DNA of 36,762 nucleotides from an uncultured Pseudomonadales bacterium (GTDB lineage: Bacteria; Pseudomonadota; Gammaproteobacteria; Pseudomonadales; Pseudohongiellaceae): NCBI GenBank assembly GCA_947259995.1, contig CAMYOK010000005.1:1-36762 (forward strand). The letters run 5' to 3'. A program made the translations under genes and the position numbers. Below the pieces are notes generated by a model, which was not told where the DNA came from, ran no database searches, and saw only the letters and a list, made by a program, of their open reading frames with translations. Shown here one piece after another: positions 14,233-22,383 of the stretch (its first letter is position 1; every line of letters begins with the position of its first letter).

Positions 14233-15462
14233 TTACATGAGAAACTGTTTGGCTTTCTCTAGTGCCGCAAAAAGACGGTCTATTTCTTCAAAAGTATTAT
14301 AAAAACTAAAACTGGCGCGTACCGTGCCAGGAATACCGTATTGATCCATAATCGGCTGTGCGCAATGATTACCTGTGCGTACGGCGATGCCTTGCTGGTC
14401 CATCAACGTGCCAAGGTCGGCAGGATGAACACCATCTAACACAAAGCTTAATACGCTCGCCTTATGGCTTGCCGTGCCAATGACGCGTAAGCCACTGACA
14501 CTTTGCGCCTTTTTCTGTGCGTATTCCAATAACGCTTGTTCGTGTCTTGCGGCACCCGCTCTATCCAAGCTATTGAGGTAATCTACTGCAGCGCCGAGCC
14601 CAATCACTCCCGCGATGTCTGGCGTGCCGGCTTCAAATTTATAAGGCAACTGATTATAGGTAGTGCCCTTAAAACTCACCGATTCAATCATCTCGCCACC
14701 GCCTTGATAGGGCGGCATGGCTTCGAGTAGTTCTCGCTTGCCATACAATACTCCGACACCAGTAGGCCCGAAAAGTTTATGCGCCGAAAATGCATAGAAG
14801 TCGCAATCCAATGACTGCACATCGACGGGCCAATGCCCTACCGCTTGTGCGCCATCAACCAAAACTAACGCTCCGGCTTCATGCGCAAGACGCGTAATCT
14901 CGATCACCGGGTTCACACTGCCAAGTGCGTTGGAGACATGCCCTACAGCGACCATGCGCACGTGCTCATCTAGCAAATCGGCATAAGCCTTTAGGTCGAT
15001 CGTCCCAGAGCTGTCGACAGGAATCGCTTCGACTGTCGCGCCACACTCTTGCGCCACCATCTGCCAAGGCACGATATTGGAGTGATGCTCCATTGCCGAG
15101 ACTAGAATACGATCGCCTTGTTGCAGCGTTTGCCGGCCCCAACTGGCAGCAACCAAATTGATTGCCTCAGTGGTACCACGCGTCCAAATGACTTGCTCCG
15201 TGCTTTGAGCATTGATAAAGCTTGCCACCTTTTGACGAGCACCTTCAAAGGCAGCCGTTGCACGGTCAGCAAGCGTATGCGCACCACGATGCACATTGCT
15301 GTTGTCATTACGGTAATAAGCGCTAATTGCATCGATCACCGCATTGGGTTTTTGCGTAGTCGCCGCATTGTCTAAATACACGAGCGGTGCGCTATTCACG
15401 CTCTGTTGCAGAATCGGAAAATCTTGGCGAACTTTTTCGACGTCAAAGGCTTCTACGCTCAT
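14233..15462 (-). CDS. sufS: SufS cysteine desulfurase
   Basis: The 409-residue PLP enzyme is a class V aminotransferase fold protein that takes sulfur from cysteine and passes it to SufE. The PLP-binding Lys229 sits in FSAHKLFGPTG. The persulfide Cys367 sits in VRTGNHCAQP, on the short loop typical of the SufS rather than the IscS type. YLDNAATTQKP near residue 30 and HRGAHTLADRAT near 58 are family landmarks. The start overlaps the sufD stop in ATGA. Confidence 0.95.
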   Translation of the reverse strand: MSVEAFDVEKVRQDFPILQQSVNSAPLVYLDNAATTQKPNAVIDAISAYYRNDNSNVHRGAHTLADRATAAFEGARQKVASFINAQSTEQVIWTRGTTEAINLVAASWGRQTLQQGDRILVSAMEHHSNIVPWQMVAQECGATVEAIPVDSSGTIDLKAYADLLDEHVRMVAVGHVSNALGSVNPVIEITRLAHEAGALVLVDGAQAVGHWPVDVQSLDCDFYAFSAHKLFGPTGVGVLYGKRELLEAMPPYQGGGEMIESVSFKGTTYNQLPYKFEAGTPDIAGVIGLGAAVDYLNSLDRAGAARHEQALLEYAQKKAQSVSGLRVIGTASHKASVLSFVLDGVHPADLGTLMDQQGIAVRTGNHCAQPIMDQYGIPGTVRASFSFYNTFEEIDRLFAALEKAKQFLM

Positions 15463-16760
15463 GACACAAAATACTCTTTCGCAAAGAGCTTCGTTAGATG
15501 CTCATGCAGATGTTCGCGTACTGCCGCTTGTGGCAGGTCTTGCAGTAGCTCATTGATAAAACCAAAACTGAGCATCGTGCGGGCCTGTGTCTTAGTCAGG
15601 CCTCGGCTCTGCAGATAGAACATCGATGTCTGATCGAGCTGGCTGACTGTCGCGCCATGGGCACACTTCACATCGTCAGCATAAATTTCAAGCTCGGGCT
15701 TAGTATCGATCTCTGCAGTATCAGAGGTCAGCAAGTTTTTATTGCTTAGCTCAGCCAAAGTCTTTTGCGCATCTTGATGAATATGAATGCGGCCATTGAA
15801 AACGGCTTTGGCATTATCGGCGATAATACCGCGGAAGACTTCGCTCGTTGTGCAATGAGCGGCCACGTGCTCCATATTAGTGTGGTAGTCCAAGAGCTGC
15901 TCGTTACGAGGCAAGTAAACGCCATTGAGGTTGGCGTGTGCGCCTTGTCCTAAATGAGTCACCTGATAATCGATACGTTTAAGCTTACTGCCCTCGGCTA
16001 AAGTAAAACCGTGGTACTGTGAATCACGCTGCAACTGAATATGCACACCGCCGACATGGATGATGTGTTCTTCTTCAAGATTGATGCGGTAGTGATCGAA
16101 TCTTGCATTGGCTGCGACGCTGATTTCCGTCAAGCTATTCACAAAACCGTTTTGCATCTGATTGTCGGAAATAAAATGTTCGATGAGCTCGGCCTGCGCG
16201 CCTTCTTCAACTACCACTAGTACGCGCGTATTGGCGATTGCAGCCTCTGCCTCTGGCGTTGAAACATGCACGACATACACAGGCAAATCGAGCTTAGTGT
16301 TTTTAGGCACATGCACTAACACGCCATCTTGCGCCCATGCATTGCTCAACGAAGCAAACAAATGCCGTTTCGTATCGACTGTTTTACCAAGGTTTTCAGC
16401 AATAATCGCTTGCTGCTGCTCACTGGCTTGGCTGAAACGTACCACGGCAGCGTCTGCCCCGCTCGATGCTTCTGCATCGAACTGACCGTTCACAAACACC
16501 AAACGAATCGCCTCTAATTTAAGCGTGGCGTTATCATCAAGCGTATGCTTCTGTGCGCTAGCCCAGGTGCTGAAACCACCGCGCTGCAAGGCTTGCAGGG
16601 GCGTGTATTTCCAAAGCTCGGTACGACGATTGGGCCAATTCGCCTCTAGCCACTGTTCGCTGCCTTGAAAGCGCAGTGCGTCTAACCATGGAGCGCTGGT
16701 CTGATTGCCAGCCAACTGCAAGGCTAGTTGCTGAAAATCTTGTGCTTTGTTCTCACTCAT
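15459..16760 (-). CDS. sufD: SufD scaffold subunit
   Basis: The product has 433 residues from the ATG at 16760, four bases past the sufC stop. An in-frame TTG at 16772 is possible but would overlap sufC. It is a beta-helix protein that pairs with SufB on the SufC dimer. The conserved His in DDVKCAHGATVSQLD (about residue 368) matches the SufD histidine needed for iron handling in E. coli. The C-terminal segment TKTQARTMLSFGFINELL is typical. Confidence 0.93.
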   Translation of the reverse strand: MSENKAQDFQQLALQLAGNQTSAPWLDALRFQGSEQWLEANWPNRRTELWKYTPLQALQRGGFSTWASAQKHTLDDNATLKLEAIRLVFVNGQFDAEASSGADAAVVRFSQASEQQQAIIAENLGKTVDTKRHLFASLSNAWAQDGVLVHVPKNTKLDLPVYVVHVSTPEAEAAIANTRVLVVVEEGAQAELIEHFISDNQMQNGFVNSLTEISVAANARFDHYRINLEEEHIIHVGGVHIQLQRDSQYHGFTLAEGSKLKRIDYQVTHLGQGAHANLNGVYLPRNEQLLDYHTNMEHVAAHCTTSEVFRGIIADNAKAVFNGRIHIHQDAQKTLAELSNKNLLTSDTAEIDTKPELEIYADDVKCAHGATVSQLDQTSMFYLQSRGLTKTQARTMLSFGFINELLQDLPQAAVREHLHEHLTKLFAKEYFVS

Positions 16761-16764
16761 TGCT

Positions 16765-17514
16765 TCAGGCAACCTCGTCTTCCAACCAGCCGTATCCTTT
16801 CGCTTCGAGCTCTAATGCGAGCTCTTTGCCACCGGATTTAACGATGCGGCCAGCCGCGAGAACATGCACATGATCAGGCACGATGAAGTCGAGCAGACGC
16901 TGGTAGTGAGTGACCACGATAAAACTACGCTTGCCGTCACGCATAGCGTTGACGCCTTCGGCAACGACTTGCAAGGCATCGATATCGAGCCCTGAATCGG
17001 TTTCATCGAGAATGCAGAGGTTTGGCTCTAACAACATCATTTGCATGATCTCATTACGCTTCTTCTCACCACCCGAAAAACCTTCGTTAACACCGCGTTT
17101 CAGGAATGCGGCATCGAGGCTGACGCGCTTCGAAGTCTCGCGCGCGATTTTCATGAAATCGAACGAAGAAAGCTCAGGCAAATCGAGGTGTTTACGGCGC
17201 GCATCGACAGCCGCCTTGAGGAATTCCATATTGCTCACCCCAGGAATCTCCACCGGGTATTGAAAAGCGAGGAACAAGCCTGCGCGTGCACGCTCTTCGA
17301 TCTCCATATCGAGTAAATCTTTGCCGTTGAACTCAACAGAGCCAGACGTCACTTCATAACCTGGGCGGCCAGACAACACATTGCCTAAAGTACTTTTACC
17401 GGCACCGTTTGGGCCCATGATGGCATGCACTTCGCCTGGCTTGATCGAAAGGCTGAGGTTGCGAAGAATTTCAGTCTCTTCGACACGAGCATTGAGATTG
17501 CGAATATCCAACAT
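16765..17514 (-). CDS. sufC: SufC ATPase
   Basis: The 249-residue ABC-type ATPase has Walker A GPNGAGKST (34-42), signature FSGGEKKRNEI (146-156), Walker B LCILDE (166-171) and the D-loop SGLD. It drives conformational change of the SufB-SufD pair during cluster assembly; it is cytoplasmic, without membrane partners. The KKRNEI after the signature is characteristic of SufC. It begins 55 bp after sufB. Confidence 0.96.
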   Translation of the reverse strand: MLDIRNLNARVEETEILRNLSLSIKPGEVHAIMGPNGAGKSTLGNVLSGRPGYEVTSGSVEFNGKDLLDMEIEERARAGLFLAFQYPVEIPGVSNMEFLKAAVDARRKHLDLPELSSFDFMKIARETSKRVSLDAAFLKRGVNEGFSGGEKKRNEIMQMMLLEPNLCILDETDSGLDIDALQVVAEGVNAMRDGKRSFIVVTHYQRLLDFIVPDHVHVLAAGRIVKSGGKELALELEAKGYGWLEDEVA

Positions 17515-17569
17515 ACTGCCTATTTCCTAATTCTTTGTGCGATTTTGAATAATGGTGAAGGGTTAATCT

Positions 17570-19006
17570 TTAACCCACAGAGCCCTCTAGGCTCACTTCA
17601 AGCAGCTTGCCCGCTTCAACGGCAAACTCCATTGGCAATTCTTTAAACACTTCACGGCAGAAACCATTCACGATCATCGAGACGGCCTTCTCTGCATCTA
17701 AGCCGCGTTGTTGGCATAGAAACATTTGGTCATCGCTGACCTTGGACGTAGTGGCTTCGTGCTCGATAACCGCCGAAGAGTTTTTGCTCTCGATATACGG
17801 GAAGGTGTGTGCGCCACAACGATCACCGATGAGCAAAGAATCACACTGCGTGAAATTGCGTGCTCCAGAGGCGCCTGCATTGATACGCACAAGCCCGCGA
17901 TAGGCGCTATTGCTTTGCCCAGCGGAGATACCCTTGGCGATAATGGTAGAACTGGTGTTCTTACCAATATGAATCATCTTAGTGCCAGTGTCGGCTTGCT
18001 GGAAATTATTAGTCAGTGCCACGGAATAAAATTCCCCAACACTGTTATCCCCTTTCAAAATGCAGCTCGGGTATTTCCACGTCACGGCTGAGCCTGTCTC
18101 AACCTGTGTCCAAGAGATGCGAGCATTACGATGACAAATACCGCGCTTGGTCACGAAATTATAAATTCCGCCCTTGCCTTCTTTGTCGCCCGGGTACCAG
18201 TTTTGCACAGTAGAGTATTTGATTTGCGCATCATCCAGTGCCACGAGTTCCACCACTGCAGCATGCAATTGGTTTTCATCGCGCATTGGTGCGGTACAAC
18301 CTTCAAGGTAGCTCACATAGGAGCCTTCTTCGGCGACGATCAAGGTGCGTTCGAACTGCCCGGTATTCATCTCGTTAATACGGAAATACGTGGATAGCTC
18401 CATGGGGCAGCGCACGCCCTTCGGGATATATACGAATGATCCGTCAGAGAAAACCGCTGAATTCAGCGCCGCATAGAAATTATCTCTTTGCGGTACAACG
18501 GAGCCAAGGTAACGCTGCACTAAATCGGGAAAGCGCGCGATGGCCTCAGAGATTGGGCAAAAGATGACGCCCGCCTCTTCTAATTTGGCACGGTAAGTTG
18601 TGACCACCGAGACTGAATCGATAACGGCATCAACGGCAACGCCTGCTAAGGCTTCTTGTTCGTGCAAAGGAATACCGAGCTTCTCGTACATCTCGAGCAG
18701 CTCTGGGTCGACTTCGTCTAGGCTTTTGGGCTTGTCCGCCATGCTTTTCGGTGCACTGTAGTACGACAGTGCTTGAAAATTGATGTCGGGGTAGTGCACA
18801 TGGGCCCACTCTGGCTCTTCCATTTCTTGCCAGGCACGAAATGCTTTAAGACGCCAATCAAGCATCCATTGCGGCTCTTCTTTCTTGGCAGAGATGAATC
18901 GGACAACCTCTTCATCGAGCCCTGGCTTGAGCGTATCGGACTCAATGCTGGTATGAAAACCGGCGGCGTAGTCCTTGCGGATCAAGCTTTCGACTTGTTC
19001 TGTCAC
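17570..19006 (-). CDS. sufB: SufB scaffold subunit
   Basis: The 478-residue core scaffold protein is where the nascent Fe-S cluster is built. It carries [26 protein letters not shown] in the middle and the conserved Cys in [18 protein letters not shown], the position equivalent to the essential E. coli SufB cysteine. [21 protein letters not shown] and [12 protein letters not shown] follow. The start is GTG at 19006, preceded by AGAGG (19018-19014) at good spacing and by a small hairpin at 19019-19034. It is first in the operon, read from the promoter at 19155-19183. Confidence 0.95.
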   Translation of the reverse strand: MTEQVESLIRKDYAAGFHTSIESDTLKPGLDEEVVRFISAKKEEPQWMLDWRLKAFRAWQEMEEPEWAHVHYPDINFQALSYYSAPKSMADKPKSLDEVDPELLEMYEKLGIPLHEQEALAGVAVDAVIDSVSVVTTYRAKLEEAGVIFCPISEAIARFPDLVQRYLGSVVPQRDNFYAALNSAVFSDGSFVYIPKGVRCPMELSTYFRINEMNTGQFERTLIVAEEGSYVSYLEGCTAPMRDENQLHAAVVELVALDDAQIKYSTVQNWYPGDKEGKGGIYNFVTKRGICHRNARISWTQVETGSAVTWKYPSCILKGDNSVGEFYSVALTNNFQQADTGTKMIHIGKNTSSTIIAKGISAGQSNSAYRGLVRINAGASGARNFTQCDSLLIGDRCGAHTFPYIESKNSSAVIEHEATTSKVSDDQMFLCQQRGLDAEKAVSMIVNGFCREVFKELPMEFAVEAGKLLEVSLEGSVG

Positions 19007-19147
19007 TTGTTTACCTCTGCTGCGTTCTTGCAGCGTGCATGCACCGTTTAGGCGAACTTAAGTGTCCACCCCACGTGCAATACACGTCGGGGCCGCCGCT
19101 ACTGCGCCAGCGTTGTGCCTAAACAGGCGGAAAGGAAATCATTTTGA
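19007..19147 (-). promoter_or_regulatory. Structured 5' leader of the suf operon
   Basis: The predicted transcript leader is about 140 nt long. GTTTAGGC (19046-19053) pairs perfectly with GCCTAAAC (19117-19124). Inside this lies a hairpin, CCCCACGTG (19069-19077) with CACGTcGGGG (19083-19092, one bulged base). A further hairpin (19019-19034, GCTGC/GCAGC arms) lies just before the sufB ribosome site. No known riboswitch class is recognised. Post-transcriptional control is possible but unproven. Confidence 0.45.
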
Positions 19148-19154
19148 GTGCGAG

Positions 19155-19183
19155 ATTATCGGATATCCGAGTATTTCAGTCAA
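19155..19183 (-). promoter_or_regulatory. sigma70 promoter of the suf operon
   Basis: On the minus strand TTGACT (19183-19178) and GATAAT (19160-19155) are separated by exactly 17 bp, matching the consensus at five of six bases in each hexamer. Transcription should start near 19148. The promoter lies just past the end of ppnN and inside the IscR box. Confidence 0.8.
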
Positions 19184-19187
19184 GTAT
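19163..19187 (-). promoter_or_regulatory. Type 1 IscR binding site over the suf promoter
   Basis: The 25-bp minus-strand sequence from 19187 to 19163 begins ATACTTGACT, has centre GAAAT and ends ACTCGGATAT. It fits the published type 1 consensus, ATASYYGACT-RWWWY-AGTCRRSTAT, at 23 of 25 positions. Type 1 sites bind IscR carrying a [2Fe-2S] cluster. It covers the -35 hexamer and the spacer, so bound IscR should repress. No iscR or other Rrf2-family gene is in the window. Confidence 0.75.
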
Positions 19188-19209
19188 TGCCAGCCTTTTC
19201 GGACGGGGC

Positions 19210-20679
19210 CTATAGCCCTATTTCATAGCAGGGATTGTAAGTCTTGCCACCCAATTTCATGCGTCCATCGGCTACAAAGCCTTGCAGCAACGCATCCATG
19301 GCCGCCAATATCTCACCATCGCCCTGCAGTTTGAATGGCCCGTGATTGCGGATCATCTGCAAACCGAAGTCTTTGACATTGCCCGCGACGATGCCAGAGA
19401 ACGCCCGCCGCAGATTAATGGCAAGCTCCGAGGCCGGCAATTCTTGCCGCAAGGACAACTCTGCCATGCTTTGATGGCTCACTCTGAAGTGCCGCTTCAT
19501 CTCAGCGGGAATATGCAGAGTCCAGTTGTAGTAATAAGCATCTCGCCCCTTACGGCGATTAGCCGTCACCTCGCTCATACCCTCACGCATCGCTATCGCC
19601 ACTGCTTTCGGGTCATCTTCGATGATCGTATAGTACTGGCGCACTTGCTCTCCCAAGGTCTTCACCAAGAAGGCATCAATGCTTTGGAAGTATCCCTTAC
19701 TGGCAGCGCCTGAGGTGAATATCAGCGGAAGGGCTAAATCCTTATTTGCCGGGTTCATCAACGTCCCTAAGATAAATAAGATCTCTTCTAGCGTGCCCAC
19801 GCCACCCGGAAACACAATGATGCCATGCCCTACGCGAACAAAGGCCTCTAGACGTTTTTCGATATCCGGCATGATGATCAATTGATTGACGATGGGGTTG
19901 GGCGATTCCGCCGCGATGATGCTGGGCTCCGAGATGCCGATATAGCGTCCGTCGCGATTACGCTGCTTCGCGTGTCCGATCGTGGCGCCCTTCATTGGCC
20001 CCTTCATCGCGCCTGGCCCGCACCCTGTACAGATGTCCAATCCACGCAAACCAAGCTGATAACCCACTGACTTACAATATAAATACTCTTCTCTAGAAAT
20101 AGAGTGCCCACCCCAGCATACGACTAATTTAGGCATAGCGCGCGGACGCAGTAGACGTGCGTTGCGTAGCATATTGAATACTAGGTTCGCCGCTGGGCGC
20201 GAATCATTAGTTTCGCTGGATGGCTGCCCCAGAGCATCGGTTTGCGGGGTGAGCCCGCGATCGGCCAAGGCGTAAGGGTCGCCAGACATGAACACGATGT
20301 CCCTGAGTACCGCAAATAGATGATCTCGCACGCCATTCATGATGACACCGTCAACAAATGCACAAGCAGGAGCATTCTTCAAAATGAGCTTGATGCCACG
20401 CGCTCGTTGCGAAATCTCGACACTGAAATCGGCATAGCGTGCATAGACCTCGGAGGCATTATCGGTACTATCGTCGCAGTTCAAAACAGCCAACGCACAG
20501 CGTCGAAACAGCTCATAGAGTTTAGAGTCTTCGATATTGCGCAGGCGCTCGACCTCCCACTGAGACAGCATCTCTAAGGTGCCTCGCGGGCTAATTTGCG
20601 CATCGATCACACCCGGGCTCATGATGTCATCAATTTCCAGTGGTTCAGTGTTAGTCCCTTGCGCATGCTTATTCGTCAT
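19210..20679 (-). CDS. ppnN: Nucleotide 5'-monophosphate nucleosidase PpnN (YgdH, LOG family)
   Basis: The 489-residue product hydrolyses nucleoside monophosphates to base and ribose 5-phosphate; E. coli PpnN is a pppGpp-stimulated enzyme. The central LOG domain shows WGGHS (189-193), TGCGPGAMKGPMKGA and the signature PGGVGTLEE (291-299). N-terminal (about 25-150) and C-terminal (about 370-489) domains flank it, as in PpnN and unlike short LOG proteins. The N-terminus is about 35 residues longer than the E. coli enzyme's. GAGG precedes the ATG. A TATAAT at 20730-20725 is a possible -10 box without a good -35. Confidence 0.9.
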   Translation of the reverse strand: MTNKHAQGTNTEPLEIDDIMSPGVIDAQISPRGTLEMLSQWEVERLRNIEDSKLYELFRRCALAVLNCDDSTDNASEVYARYADFSVEISQRARGIKLILKNAPACAFVDGVIMNGVRDHLFAVLRDIVFMSGDPYALADRGLTPQTDALGQPSSETNDSRPAANLVFNMLRNARLLRPRAMPKLVVCWGGHSISREEYLYCKSVGYQLGLRGLDICTGCGPGAMKGPMKGATIGHAKQRNRDGRYIGISEPSIIAAESPNPIVNQLIIMPDIEKRLEAFVRVGHGIIVFPGGVGTLEEILFILGTLMNPANKDLALPLIFTSGAASKGYFQSIDAFLVKTLGEQVRQYYTIIEDDPKAVAIAMREGMSEVTANRRKGRDAYYYNWTLHIPAEMKRHFRVSHQSMAELSLRQELPASELAINLRRAFSGIVAGNVKDFGLQMIRNHGPFKLQGDGEILAAMDALLQGFVADGRMKLGGKTYNPCYEIGL

Positions 20680-20803
20680 ATCGACCTCATCCTACGTTTC
20701 ATTTTTACAGCGGATAACCCGCAAATTATAGCTTTGTTGCTGTGCTCCCACGCGCGGCTGAGTTACCATACACGCAATCCCGCACACACCACCTGAGGAC
20801 ACT

Positions 20804-21190
20804 ATGCCCGGACAATCCCCTGATACTAATACAAGCGCTCTGACTGACGACGAAGAGGCCAATTACGACCTGTTTATCGAACAGATTCAGAAAACTGGCC
20901 AAGTTTGGGGCCTGAAAGCCGACGATGGCTGGGCGGTTTGCCCCTCGTTGGAATTTGAAAAAACTGACGTCTTTCCATTCTGGTCAAGCGAGGCTGACGC
21001 TAAGAGCCACTGTTCAGACGACTGGGACATTTACACCCCAGCCGCATTGACTTTAGAGGATTTCGTCGTCAATTGGCTACCCGGTATGCACGAAGACGAA
21101 GTCATGGTTGGCCCAAATTGGAACAGCGAACTTAGCGGTGTTGAAGTCGAACCTGCAGATGTTGCAGAACGTCTCGGCAACGAAGGCTAA
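20804..21190 (+). CDS. DUF2750 family protein
   Basis: The 128-residue soluble acidic protein has YDLFIEQIQKTGQVWGLKADDGWAVC, then FPFWSSEADAKSHC, and the end block LEDFVVNWLPGMHEDEVMVGPNW. These are the landmarks of the DUF2750 family, common in gammaproteobacteria. Function is unknown. It has a good ribosome site (TGAGGA). It is divergent from ppnN and overlaps the convergent RIO kinase gene by 4 bp. Confidence 0.85.
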   Translation: MPGQSPDTNTSALTDDEEANYDLFIEQIQKTGQVWGLKADDGWAVCPSLEFEKTDVFPFWSSEADAKSHCSDDWDIYTPAALTLEDFVVNWLPGMHEDEVMVGPNWNSELSGVEVEPADVAERLGNEG

Positions 21191-22044
21191 TCGCCCTCGA
21201 GCGCTGCTTGGCGGCGCTCTAATTCCAGCGCGGCCTCTTCACGCGCATGTTCGATCACCCGCAACACCTCTTCGACATCGGCACTCACCAAGCTGCCTTC
21301 AAAATGCCCAGTCAATTGACTGTCTGGATGCAGATTGCCATGCTCGTAAAGGCTCCACATTTCCGCTCCATAGTTAGTGGTACGCAGCTCTGCGGCGAAG
21401 CGGCCAAAATAACTGGCCATATTCTCAACATCCCTTAGCAATAATGCCGCCGCGCTATTGTTACCCGAGGCATTGACCGCTTGCGGCAAATCGATAATCA
21501 CCGGGCCCTGCGCTGCCACCAGAACATTAAACTCAGACAAATCGCCATGAATTAAGCCCGCGCAGAGCATTTTGACGATGTCGCGTATCAACCGCGCATG
21601 GAAATCACGGGCATCCTCTGGGCTCAGCGTCACGTCATTGAGGCGAGGTGCTGGATCACCATCTGCATCGCAAATCATATCCATTAGCAGCACGCCATCC
21701 ACAAAACCGTGTGTGGCGGGCACAGTAACGTCCGCGGCCGCCAAACGGCGTAACGCTTCCACCTCTGCATTGAGCCAGGCCTGCTCTTGCTCCTGCTGCC
21801 CATAGCGGCTGCGTTTGCCAATGGCTCGGGCACTTCGGCTGTTTTTAACCTTTCGCCCTTCTTGATATTGCACAGCTTGTTTAAAGCTGCGCTTGGCTGC
21901 CTCTTTGTACACCTTGGCGCAGCGCAGCTGATCACCACAACGGACAACGAATACCTGTGCTTCTTTACCGCTCATCAATTGACTAACGACTTCATCTATC
22001 AATCCGTCATCAACCAGCGGCTGCAATCTTTTCGGTACTTTCAT
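21187..22044 (-). CDS. RIO1-like protein kinase (PA4780 type)
   Basis: The 285-residue product carries the RIO kinase motifs: a nucleotide loop at SGKEAQVFVV, a likely ATP-lysine at Lys44 (CAKVYKEA), the catalytic loop HGDLSEFNVL (Asp168, Asn173) and the metal-binding Asp185 in IIDLPQAV. SFKQAVQYQEGRKVKNSRSARA is typical of this bacterial branch. Bacterial RIO1-like kinases have no settled substrate. AAGGAG precedes the ATG at good spacing. Confidence 0.88.
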   Translation of the reverse strand: MKVPKRLQPLVDDGLIDEVVSQLMSGKEAQVFVVRCGDQLRCAKVYKEAAKRSFKQAVQYQEGRKVKNSRSARAIGKRSRYGQQEQEQAWLNAEVEALRRLAAADVTVPATHGFVDGVLLMDMICDADGDPAPRLNDVTLSPEDARDFHARLIRDIVKMLCAGLIHGDLSEFNVLVAAQGPVIIDLPQAVNASGNNSAAALLLRDVENMASYFGRFAAELRTTNYGAEMWSLYEHGNLHPDSQLTGHFEGSLVSADVEEVLRVIEHAREEAALELERRQAALEGD

Positions 22045-22139
22045 GGGCTCCTTCGTTTCGAAAAAAAGTCGTGCCTAATGCAATTTATTTACGCAGGCAT
22101 ATACTACACCTGAATAACAATAATTACTGAGGAAGTACT

Positions 22140-22376
22140 ATGTCGTTAAGCCCAGAGATTATCGCAGAACTCAACACGCTTTTGCTTTACAACGTTACCA
22201 ATCCGCAAGAAGGCATTAAGGTTCACAAGGATGCAGGGGAAATCCGCATCGACGCTGCTAGGCGCCTCTACGCCAAGGGTTTAATCACCCAATCTGACGG
22301 CGGCTATCTTACCGATCTTGGGCGCGAAGCGGCCGAGCATCTACAAATGGCACACACCATAGTCACTAGCGTTTAA
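22140..22376 (+). CDS. Small conserved protein, TIGR02647-like
   Basis: The 78-residue product has LSPEIIAELNTLLLYN, GIKVHKDA, ARRLYAKGLITQSDGGYLTDLGREAAEH. This is the pattern of the TIGR02647 family known mainly from Pseudomonas and relatives. The LITQSDGGYLTDLGREA part looks like a winged-helix wing, so DNA binding is plausible, but no function is established. It lies divergent from the RIO kinase gene with a GAGGAAG ribosome site. Confidence 0.83.
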   Translation: MSLSPEIIAELNTLLLYNVTNPQEGIKVHKDAGEIRIDAARRLYAKGLITQSDGGYLTDLGREAAEHLQMAHTIVTSV

Positions 22377-22383
22377 CGCTAAC

